A stretch of DNA of 26,504 nucleotides from a virus, in IMG/VR virus record IMGVR_UViG_3300025869_000081, positions 1 to 26,504 of that record. One strand, 5' to 3'. Below, piece by piece: positions 9,097 to 16,366 of the stretch (position 1 is the stretch's first letter; every line of letters starts with the position of its first letter). The notes beneath the pieces were generated by a model. That model worked only from the letters and a program-made list of their open reading frames with translations, was not told where the DNA came from and made no database searches. Position numbers and translations under genes: made by a program.

Positions 9097-12000
9097 TTAT
9101 GCTGATGGATCGTATGGTAAACTGTCTCTATTTAATCTTAGTTTCATTGAAGCATTATTGTCTGAATCGAATACTCGGCGAATCCCTGTGACTAGATACT
9201 TACCTGATATCGGATTAACTTTGGAAACCTCACCAACTTCGCCTGGTTCAGGCATATTTGAAGTTGATCGAGGCATCCGAATACCAACGAGTTTTCCTAC
9301 AGACATATCCATGTCGTTTGGTACTGTTATTTCTACTTCCTGTGCTTGGATGAGAGCAACCTGCGCCCTTCGATATACTGGTTGTTCTTTTGGTGTTGAC
9401 CAATATCTGTTCCAAGCATAAGAACAATACTTGGCATATTCGACAGACTTACTTGTGTCTGTTACTTTATTGTCTACACCGACACATGTACCATTACAAT
9501 CTTGGAAGTTCTGCCAATCTTTTGCATTGTAAATCGGTCGAGACTGATCATACAATTGTAGATTTTGATTGGGGAAATAATTACCATTCAAGTAAATTTC
9601 GTTTAGGGTGTCTGCGATGGCAGCAACAGGCTGTGTCCTCTGATCATTTTCTAGAAAATCATCAGAAAAATCTAGATTAGCAACACCTACGCTAAACTGA
9701 CGAAGGAAGTCAGTTAAACCATCTTGAGACAACGAAACAGGAATTGTATTAATCGTACCGATTGAATATGGATTTCCTCTAGTCCAAATTGCTGGCCATC
9801 TAACATTTAGTTCTTCGACTTCATAACTCTCAACATTAAAGGAACTACGATCTCCGGGTCTTATTAATTTAAATTTCTTAATGGTAGGAACTGAAATGGT
9901 CTCTTCGGCGACATTACTATGTCCACATAGTTGAGGAATCGCACAATCTGATACCATTCTATACTTGGGATTGTCGTCGTATATAATCTCAGGATTTCTT
10001 TCAAACGTTCTAGTAGACCCCTCTCCTTCTTCAATAACTTCTCCTGTTTCTGGATCTGGATCAGAAGGAATGTTAGTCAATTCGGTTAGATCAAAATCTA
10101 AACCAGATATTGTAATATAATGTGCTGGAACACCCTCAGTGAAGAGACTACTTATTGTATTGCCATAGTAGTCGTAATTGTAGAAGTAGAATGTACTGTA
10201 CGAATTTGAAATGTAACTACTAAGATTTGCTATCACGCCCTGTGATCCAAAACTATCAGGTAGTGTATCTGCAAAGTCTTTCAGGAACAGATCTTTCTCA
10301 AAGAATTGCTTGAATGTTTCTTTTTGTGGAACCGTATAATCTTGATTAGCAAAGAATCTTCTAAAGTTTCTTATATTAGGTAATCCAAATCTAGGATTTA
10401 CCCAGTAACCATTCCAGAACATACTATTATACCAGTTGATTGGATCGCCATGAACACCCCGAATATTTGGAGAAACATATTCTTTACCAAGATACTGCGT
10501 AATTAAACCACACTCTGATGGTATATTGTTCCATTTTTCTTTCAGTGTTTCGCAGTCTACTGGATCGCCATTGTATGGAAGAAGAGGCTCTTGATTTTCG
10601 CATCGGGGATAAGACTGACCAATATACTCAGACGAAAGTCTTGGAACTTGATCTATTTCGATATCTGGTATATTATCAAAGTATTCGTTCTTTTCCTCGA
10701 AACTGATAATATTACCACCCTGTGACGTTCCCTCTGAAAGTCCTCCGAGCATGAAATATCTTGGATCCTTTGCCGGAGAAGTGCAAGTTAAAAATCTACC
10801 ATAGATAGAATAAAAATCATTAGGTAAACGTCCTACTAGTTGTGTAGGTCTTATTTCACCTAAAATAATTCTATCAATCGTATTCTGATCTGTGATCTCA
10901 TTTTGTTCTATAAAATCAAAAATTATATCTCTATCTTCTTGTGATATAGATGAATTATAAAATGCAAGGATTTCTTCTCTACTAGAACAAAATTCACAAA
11001 ACTCTTGATTTGGACCTCTACCGAGTGTCCCCTCACCAGACTCTAGTGAGTTGAGACCGCTGTCTATTATGAAGTTATGCTCATAGTATAGTCTCTGCAA
11101 ACAAGCAAGATAATATTCTTTCAGTGCTTCAATGATAGGCAGTTTTATGTCATCATGAACTATTCTAAATTTCTCACCAGACAAATCACTTTGTCTTGCA
11201 AATTTTGTCTTGAAGAATTCGTGTGGATTTGTTTGATAGAATGAATTGATTGTGCGATAACTTGAATTATACCAACCATACCAATCCGCATTCAAATCAT
11301 ACGAGGAAGTTCCAAACCAACTGTTACGACCAATGCCTTGGGCCATATAAATTGGTGGAACTTCAAGGAAACTGGGTTTGGTGTAATTCGTAAATTGCTT
11401 ATCTTCAGAACGAATTATAGGGTAAGTCTCTACGCTGTTCCACTTGTCTCTATCCTTCAGATAATCATATTCGAGACTACCCTCAACCACTGCTTGCTGT
11501 TCTATTACGGTATTTCCTATTGAAGAATCCAAACCAGACGGACCAATTACTTTTTGTAGTCCACCTAGACTCGAAGGAAGTGTTGCATAGTACGCAGCGA
11601 AAGGCTCTTCGGGATTCAATTCATAATACACAACCTTAGAAGACAAGGCTTGCTTGTTGAGCAAATCCATATAATCTACTTGCTTCAATACATTCAATTC
11701 AATAATTCTTGTTACTTCCGAATCAGAGTTAGGCCCTGAAATATCGTAAGAATAAACTTGATCAACTTCCTGTTCTCTACCACGAAGATAACTATCGACA
11801 GACCTAAAGTGCCATCCTTTAAGATCATGCCAAACAAAGAAGTTTGCAGCGTTTGAATTTTCTTGTGCTACGGCGTTTTCTGCTAACTCATTCAGTAATT
11901 CAAAAACCTTTCTGGGTCTTGCTTCTGAGTTTTCACTGTTGTTGTAGATTCCCTGTGTGTCGATCCCTAAGAAGTAACCCTCTCCCATAACGTCGGGTGT

Positions 12001-12612
12001 ATTTCTGTCATCGAGATAACCAGGCACATAGTTGATCCAGTTTGCAGTTGGTTCAATGTCTAGTGGATCCTCATCCTGAGTGCCGATGTCCAGTTCAAAT
12101 CCAGCAACATCAAAAATCTTATTTACTAATCCATAATCTTGGTTCGTCAATGAACCTGTACCCTCACCAGACTGGCTAGCAATTGGTCCGATGTGTCTGT
12201 TGCTGAGATGATCCTCAAATTTTAAGGAGTCGATGAGAAATTGATATGTGGTAAAATGAAAGATGTAAACTGTTAATTGATTTGTTTCATCTTGTTTCTC
12301 TACTACCTTATACACTTTAAAACGTTGTGTAACAGTATAGGGTTTTTCTTCACCATCAACATACTGTTTTGCATTGAATGTGATTGTAACCCACTCAGTT
12401 CCCTGAACACCACCTAGTTGACCATCCCACCCTGTGACATTGGCAATCGCAATAGCACCAGACATCGAGTTACGAAACATATCTTCACTAAAGTCGAGAG
12501 CGAGTATATCGCGGTTGGTATCCACAACCACACTAGAACCATTACCTATAACGGAATCATCAGTACCAATTTCTACTTGTGATATACCACCCTTGAATGC
12601 CGAATTACTCAT
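9097..12612 (-). CDS. Baseplate hub protein, gp27-like with a very large central insertion
   Basis: A 1171-residue protein. Residues about 30-135 (ILALDFSEDMFRNSMSGAIA, IANVTG, EWVTITFNA, FKVYKVVE and YQFLIDSLKFE) match the first domain of gp27-type hubs. The last 90 residues (VEITVPNDMDMSVGKLVGIR, then GKYLVTGIRRVFD) match their closing beta-barrel, which carries the central spike. T4 gp27 has only 391 residues, so roughly 600-700 residues, rich in Tyr, Asn and Cys, are inserted between these ends. The ribosome site CAGGAG lies 5 bases before the ATG. It lies between gp53 and gp25. No lysozyme domain of gp5 type was recognised in it, although an enzymatic insertion cannot be excluded by eye. 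Confidence 0.75.
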   Translation of the reverse strand: MSNSAFKGGISQVEIGTDDSVIGNGSSVVVDTNRDILALDFSEDMFRNSMSGAIAIANVTGWDGQLGGVQGTEWVTITFNAKQYVDGEEKPYTVTQRFKVYKVVEKQDETNQLTVYIFHFTTYQFLIDSLKFEDHLSNRHIGPIASQSGEGTGSLTNQDYGLVNKIFDVAGFELDIGTQDEDPLDIEPTANWINYVPGYLDDRNTPDVMGEGYFLGIDTQGIYNNSENSEARPRKVFELLNELAENAVAQENSNAANFFVWHDLKGWHFRSVDSYLRGREQEVDQVYSYDISGPNSDSEVTRIIELNVLKQVDYMDLLNKQALSSKVVYYELNPEEPFAAYYATLPSSLGGLQKVIGPSGLDSSIGNTVIEQQAVVEGSLEYDYLKDRDKWNSVETYPIIRSEDKQFTNYTKPSFLEVPPIYMAQGIGRNSWFGTSSYDLNADWYGWYNSSYRTINSFYQTNPHEFFKTKFARQSDLSGEKFRIVHDDIKLPIIEALKEYYLACLQRLYYEHNFIIDSGLNSLESGEGTLGRGPNQEFCEFCSSREEILAFYNSSISQEDRDIIFDFIEQNEITDQNTIDRIILGEIRPTQLVGRLPNDFYSIYGRFLTCTSPAKDPRYFMLGGLSEGTSQGGNIISFEEKNEYFDNIPDIEIDQVPRLSSEYIGQSYPRCENQEPLLPYNGDPVDCETLKEKWNNIPSECGLITQYLGKEYVSPNIRGVHGDPINWYNSMFWNGYWVNPRFGLPNIRNFRRFFANQDYTVPQKETFKQFFEKDLFLKDFADTLPDSFGSQGVIANLSSYISNSYSTFYFYNYDYYGNTISSLFTEGVPAHYITISGLDFDLTELTNIPSDPDPETGEVIEEGEGSTRTFERNPEIIYDDNPKYRMVSDCAIPQLCGHSNVAEETISVPTIKKFKLIRPGDRSSFNVESYEVEELNVRWPAIWTRGNPYSIGTINTIPVSLSQDGLTDFLRQFSVGVANLDFSDDFLENDQRTQPVAAIADTLNEIYLNGNYFPNQNLQLYDQSRPIYNAKDWQNFQDCNGTCVGVDNKVTDTSKSVEYAKYCSYAWNRYWSTPKEQPVYRRAQVALIQAQEVEITVPNDMDMSVGKLVGIRMPRSTSNMPEPGEVGEVSKVNPISGKYLVTGIRRVFDSDNNASMKLRLNRDSLPYDPSA

Positions 12613-12624
12613 GAAAACTCCTGC

Positions 12625-13575
12625 TTATATCAATGATAAATTGTTTGTATTTGCCGAACGAATGACCGATGTCCTACCTCCAGATGGAGCCTGATCAAGA
12701 AGTGAAACCATAGTTGCAAGTGCTGCATCTTTCAACTCATCAGGAAACACCTTTATTTCTCTTACTGAATCTGATCTATCTTCAAATGAATAAATCAAAG
12801 TTCGCATATATTGTTGAGCAAATTCAGTACCCTCAATCCACTCATATATCAACGTAGTTGTTAATTCAGATAAAGGCGCACCATTAGCGGTAGGATCCAG
12901 TATTTTTTCAATGGGGGTATCAATACCACTTCTCCATGTGAATGGTGAAAGATTTCTACCATCTTGTGTTTCAAATCGATCCACTGTTGTAGATGGATTC
13001 TCTACGCGAGAAACTGGATTTATGTTTTCAATGGTGCCGTTGTTGTTCACACCAAACGTCTCTCCTGCACTTAGTCTGACTCCACTAGAGGCAGGAATAC
13101 TTAAATCAATACCAAAGAAATTAGGTCTTATTCTGGTGATCACTGACGAGTAAGGATTGTCTTCATCGTATGTACCAGAGGCAGTAACACGAACAATTTG
13201 ATCACCAACCTTGTATGGATTTAGTTCTTCATATGAACCTGTTCCGCCAGGAAGGTAGTGAACGGTATCTTCTTTGACAGCAGGTATAATCTGATCATAA
13301 CCATCTCTAGGCCAATCCGTGAATGGATCGCTCAAGTTATTGAAGAGCATAATCAACCAATACCAGTTTGAATCGCCGTATAGTTTAGTAGATACAACGT
13401 CGGGAGTTTCTCCTGCCTTGATTGTATATGTTTTATAGTTTTTGACTGCACCAAAAGTATCCAAGAATCTCACCCGTCTCATAATGTCAACTACTTCCTT
13501 GACATCAGCACTAGGACCATTTACTCCGTTTGGATAAAAGGTGTATGTTGTTTTAGGAAAACTTGAATTAAACAT
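12625..13575 (-). CDS. 53: Baseplate wedge protein gp53
   Basis: A 316-residue homologue of T4 gp53 (196 residues), which clamps neighbouring wedges into a closed baseplate ring. The family signature is at residues about 31-85: IMRRVRFLD, then a LysM-like segment YTIKAGETPDVVSTKLYGDS with NWYWLIMLFNNLSDPF, matching T4's YYIKG...IYGNPQLYWVLLMCNDNYDPY. Another conserved strand, NPYKVGDQIV, follows. A beta-rich insertion at about 130-220 explains the added length. The C-terminal helix (FEDRSDSVREIKVF) also fits T4 gp53. It overlaps the end of gp48 by 8 bases and has an AAAGGA site about 11 bases before the ATG. Confidence 0.88.
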   Translation of the reverse strand: MFNSSFPKTTYTFYPNGVNGPSADVKEVVDIMRRVRFLDTFGAVKNYKTYTIKAGETPDVVSTKLYGDSNWYWLIMLFNNLSDPFTDWPRDGYDQIIPAVKEDTVHYLPGGTGSYEELNPYKVGDQIVRVTASGTYDEDNPYSSVITRIRPNFFGIDLSIPASSGVRLSAGETFGVNNNGTIENINPVSRVENPSTTVDRFETQDGRNLSPFTWRSGIDTPIEKILDPTANGAPLSELTTTLIYEWIEGTEFAQQYMRTLIYSFEDRSDSVREIKVFPDELKDAALATMVSLLDQAPSGGRTSVIRSANTNNLSLI

Positions 13576-14362
13576 CGGGGTTGATATCCTTTGCTGTAGA
13601 AATTCTGATATCTTGGAAAGTGAGAGTCAATTCTATGCCCTGAAAGTAATCGTCAGGAGTGAGAGAAACTCTACCACTTCCTGCATAGTTAGTTGAGATG
13701 CTCGTCAAAAAGGCATCGCTGATACGAGGAAAGGCATTTCTTCCTGCACCGGGGTGCATCTCTACGGAAAATTGTTTGGGGGACTTAAAAATATTTCCGC
13801 CCGACTTAGTGAACAGATCGATAACCTTATTTGCGGTTTCGGAACCCGTATCTATAGTAGCATTCACGGCTGGATATGCGTTTTCTCTAAGTGATTTGAT
13901 TATGTTTGCGATTTCTTCTGCTTCTTGTTTATTCTTTGCAAACATATTAAATGTAAAAGTATGAGTTCGTAAATCAGGACTCTTGAACAATAGTTCTTCT
14001 TTTGGGTTAAATGATCTACCCATCGCAGCCTGCAAAGAACCCCTAACATCAAGTGGATCGGGAATCATCCCTTGTGCTATATTAACAAAGCCTCCAAGAT
14101 CAGTGCCTCCACTTGAAATAGCCTCAGCAAAAGCCTTTCCTTTTAATACACTCTGTTGTTCGTAGGATAGATTGTCGCTGGATTGAACTGTTTGAGGCAT
14201 GAGGAGTCGATACTCTATAATAGGACCACTTCCACTGCCAGATGCAACCTGAGTCAAAGTTTGATACTCTTTGGCTATTATAGATAAAAAGGGAGCCTCA
14301 GAACTCAAAACATTAAGTGGATATGACAGAGAAGGTGTTTGGTTTTGTTGTCCGTATGGCAT
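13568..14362 (-). CDS. 48: Baseplate tail-tube cap protein gp48 (or gp54)
   Basis: A 264-residue protein. Residues 119-165 (NPKEELLFKSPDLRTHTFTF, then NMFAKNKQEAEEIANIIKSL and NAYP) show the pattern of tube-initiator and tube-like proteins that sit between the hub and the tail tube in T4-like phages. The C-terminal half (LTSISTNYAGSGR, then GIELTLTFQDI) is the tube-fold pattern. gp48 and gp54 are paralogues; gp48 is preferred because of length and because it opens the operon ahead of gp53. The ribosome site is AAAGGA, 6 bases from the ATG. It diverges from gp4 with only 27 bases between the start codons, so its promoter must lie within gp4; a CCTATATAC motif on this strand at 14431-14439 is a candidate. 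Confidence 0.75.
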   Translation of the reverse strand: MPYGQQNQTPSLSYPLNVLSSEAPFLSIIAKEYQTLTQVASGSGSGPIIEYRLLMPQTVQSSDNLSYEQQSVLKGKAFAEAISSGGTDLGGFVNIAQGMIPDPLDVRGSLQAAMGRSFNPKEELLFKSPDLRTHTFTFNMFAKNKQEAEEIANIIKSLRENAYPAVNATIDTGSETANKVIDLFTKSGGNIFKSPKQFSVEMHPGAGRNAFPRISDAFLTSISTNYAGSGRVSLTPDDYFQGIELTLTFQDIRISTAKDINPDV

Positions 14363-14389
14363 CTAAAGTCCTTTAGCGAAAGATAAAAC

Positions 14390-14827
14390 ATGGCGTATAA
14401 AACAAAATACTCACCACAAAATCCTCAAAAGTATATAGGTAACCCAAACAATATAATCTGCCGTTCTTTGTGGGAAAGAAGAGTATGTAGATTTCTAGAC
14501 GAGAACACTAAAATTATTCGATGGGGTTCTGAAGAACTATACGTTCCATACTACTCCCCTGTCGATAGGAAGAACCACAAATACTACCCCGACTTCATCC
14601 TTGAGAAGGCAGATGAAAACGGAGAGGTAAAGACCCTTGTCGTGGAAGTAAAACCAGAGAAGCAAACCAAACCACCAAAGCAACCTAAAAAGAAAACTAG
14701 GAACTACCTCCGCGAGTGTATGACCTACGAAACAAATATGGCTAAATGGAAAGCAGCAAAAGAATACTGCGAAAAGAAGGGTTGGGAGTTTATCGTGATC
14801 ACTGAACTAGACATTTTCTCGAAATAA
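14390..14827 (+). CDS. 4: Head completion protein gp4 (nuclease fold)
   Basis: A 145-residue homologue of T4 gp4 (150 residues), needed to finish DNA-filled heads before tail joining. Conserved segments are CRSLWERRVCRFLDE (E29), IIRWGSEELYVPYYSP, KYYPDF (D68) and VVEVKPE (E86, K88). The E...D...E-x-K array is the catalytic pattern of the TnsA/restriction-endonuclease-like fold, so trimming of packaged DNA ends is the usual interpretation for the family. A basic tract (residues 91-104) follows the active site. It starts the plus-strand virion operon, divergent from gp48. The Shine-Dalgarno is weak (GAAAG). Confidence 0.92.
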   Translation: MAYKTKYSPQNPQKYIGNPNNIICRSLWERRVCRFLDENTKIIRWGSEELYVPYYSPVDRKNHKYYPDFILEKADENGEVKTLVVEVKPEKQTKPPKQPKKKTRNYLRECMTYETNMAKWKAAKEYCEKKGWEFIVITELDIFSK

Positions 14828-14852
14828 GGCCTATATACTACGGAGAAAACTA
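14828..14852 (+). promoter_or_regulatory. Candidate TATATA promoter motif and ribosome site before the tube-like gene
   Basis: The 25-base gap after the gp4 stop holds CCTATATAC, with TATATA at 14832-14837, followed by CGGAGAA about 7 bases before the ATG. The same nine bases occur on the minus strand at 14431-14439 upstream of gp48. A T4-like late promoter is a single -10 type element (TATAAATA in T4), so a variant TATATA element is possible. The evidence is only recurrence and position. Confidence 0.3.
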
Positions 14853-15458
14853 ATGTCAGGATTTCAATTCGATCTCAGTCTAATAACCAATGCCAGCGAT
14901 CGTGCTGCGGCCGCAGACGCTAGAAACAAAGCATTTAGAACAACATCTGCTAGATCAAAAACTCCTAGTCAAATTTTTGACAAGTATACTTTTGATATTA
15001 TGATTACTCCGCCAGGAGGTTCTGGTTTAGGTACATTCAGTACGGCAGAAGGAGATTTTCATGCCTTAACCTGTACCACTCCAACAAAGAGAATTGCATC
15101 TGATGAGAAAACCCTTTGGGGTCCAGTTTACAATATTCCATACGCTCGTCTCTACAGTGGTGATTTTGAGATGACTTACCTATACAATCAAGAACTACAT
15201 CAATACCTCATGGACTGGACTGAAGTAGTCGTATCTAATAGTAGAGACAGAGCAGGTTACTATGACGATATCGTAGGGAAAATTGAAATTGATTATCGTA
15301 GTAGGGCAGAAACAGACGCCAAAGTAACCAAATATAAATTGAATGATGTGTTTCCTCTGTCTGTAAATGGTCTTGAACTTGATATGTCTTCTACAAACTC
15401 ATATCAAACAGGAAGCGTATCATTCTCGTTCCGCGATTTTGAATTAACTATAGAATAA
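14853..15458 (+). CDS. Tail-tube-fold protein (gp19 family)
   Basis: A 201-residue protein. The C-terminal half (VTKYKLNDVFPLSVNGLELD, then SSTNSYQTGSVSFSFRDFEL) matches the closing strands of T4 gp19 (IEIKGLWPTNVGELQLDWDS, then IQTFEVTLALDYWE). The middle (FDIMITPPGG, HALTCTTPTKRI, GDFEMTYLYNQE and YLMDWTEVV) also parallels gp19, including the W that precedes the variable loop. It could be the main tail tube subunit or a gp54-like/tube paralogue, because gp18 sheath and the usual gp19 neighbour are not in the window. It has a good GGAGAA ribosome site and precedes the tail chaperone and tape measure genes. Confidence 0.75.
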   Translation: MSGFQFDLSLITNASDRAAAADARNKAFRTTSARSKTPSQIFDKYTFDIMITPPGGSGLGTFSTAEGDFHALTCTTPTKRIASDEKTLWGPVYNIPYARLYSGDFEMTYLYNQELHQYLMDWTEVVVSNSRDRAGYYDDIVGKIEIDYRSRAETDAKVTKYKLNDVFPLSVNGLELDMSSTNSYQTGSVSFSFRDFELTIE

Positions 15459-15472
15459 AAAAGGATTAAGTA

Positions 15473-16198
15473 ATGAAGTTAGGTGAATTGTTGAGATCGG
15501 AATTACCCGATTATAGTGTAAAACTGCCTTCTACTGATAAGGCATTATCGTTTAGACCTTTTCTTGTGAAGGAAGAAAAGACTCTACTGCTAGTTTCTGA
15601 AGAAGGAAATGAAGTAGATGTGCTAAGAGCGATTAAAAATATTCTAGAGAATTGCTTTGAGGATTTAGACTTGAGTTCGATCTCTCTAGGAGAAGCAGAA
15701 TATCTGTTTGTCAAACTACGAGAAAGATCTGTAGGAGAAACTTTAGAACTGGTCTATGGAAAGGGTTTAACCAAGAAGCCAATAAACCTAGATCTTCGCA
15801 AGATAAAAGTTCCAAAGAGAACAGGCAATAAAAAGAGTAAGTTTAACATCACAGAAAACATCTCGGTTACGCTCAGAGAATTGACTTTAGTTGATGTAAT
15901 CAAAAACGAGATCAACATATGGAATTCGGATCAGGATGACTACATCAAGATGATTGCTTCTATCATCGAGACAGTCACACTAAAGGAAGAATCGCTAGGA
16001 TCTACTGATCTATCGCTTGCAGAAAAAGTTGACTTCATTGAAAACATGACCGAGCATCAGTTCACAGAGTTGGCTGAGTTCTTAAAAAATGGACCAAGAT
16101 TATCACACACAGTCAAGGTAGAGCAAGAAGAAGGCGAAGACACAGAAATAGAAATCAATGGGCTAAATGATTTTTTCGGCTTAGTGTCTCTCATATGA
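15473..16198 (+). CDS. 26: Tail/baseplate hub assembly chaperone, gp26-like
   Basis: A 241-residue acidic protein resembling the T4 gp26-type base plate protein family (T4 gp26 is 208 residues). Diagnostic segments are LPSTDKALSFRPFLVKEEKT at about 18-37, then LLLVSEEG, IKNILENCFEDLDL, and EAEYLFVKLRERSVGE, with DFIENMTEHQFTELAEFL near the end. It precedes the probable tape measure, the position of the first tail-assembly chaperone in many tailed phages. The ribosome site AAGGA is 8 bases before the ATG. Just before its stop lies an in-phase TTTTTTC heptamer that would shift ribosomes into the overlapping 55-codon frame, giving a predicted 296-residue fusion alongside the short product. Confidence 0.8.
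   Translation: MKLGELLRSELPDYSVKLPSTDKALSFRPFLVKEEKTLLLVSEEGNEVDVLRAIKNILENCFEDLDLSSISLGEAEYLFVKLRERSVGETLELVYGKGLTKKPINLDLRKIKVPKRTGNKKSKFNITENISVTLRELTLVDVIKNEINIWNSDQDDYIKMIASIIETVTLKEESLGSTDLSLAEKVDFIENMTEHQFTELAEFLKNGPRLSHTVKVEQEEGEDTEIEINGLNDFFGLVSLI
16171..16177 (+). other. Predicted -1 ribosomal frameshift slippery site (T TTT TTC)
   Basis: The heptamer TTTTTTC fits X_XXY_YYZ exactly in the chaperone reading frame: GAT-TTT-TTC, with TTT at 16172-16174 and TTC (F235) at 16175-16177. After a -1 slip reading resumes CGG CTT AGT GTC TCT CAT ATG and stays open to TAA at 16360-16362. The fusion would add RLSVSH and then the 55-residue small protein. This is the arrangement of G/GT tail-assembly chaperones upstream of tape measure genes. 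No stimulatory stem-loop was defined by eye. Confidence 0.65.
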
Positions 16199-16362
16199 AC
16201 TTAGAAGGATTTATGAAACTTGTGTTTCAACTAATCCACCACCATAAGTACTCGTATGGAGACATCATGAAATGGATTCCGTGGGAAAGAGATGTATTTA
16301 TTTATCAGTTACAGGCTTGGTTAAAGGAAGAAGAAAGAATCAAATCTCAAAATAGAAGGTAA
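16195..16362 (+). CDS. Small tail-chaperone partner (T-like part), probably made by frameshift
   Basis: A 55-codon frame beginning at an ATG that overlaps the upstream stop as ATGA. The product starts MNLEGFMKLVFQLIHHHKYS, continues with YGDIMKWIPWERDVFIYQLQ, and ends in an acidic-basic helix (WLKEEERIK). The pattern of a short lead, a Y-x-D-I-M turn, a P-W-x-R-x-V motif and a charged helix is usual for small tail-assembly chaperone segments found next to tape measure genes. No Shine-Dalgarno lies before the ATG, so expression should depend on re-initiation at ATGA or, more likely, on the -1 frameshift at 16171-16177. It ends 4 bases before the next gene. A T4 gp51-like role as hub assembly helper is an alternative name. 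Confidence 0.65.
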   Translation: MNLEGFMKLVFQLIHHHKYSYGDIMKWIPWERDVFIYQLQAWLKEEERIKSQNRR

Positions 16363-16366
16363 ATAA

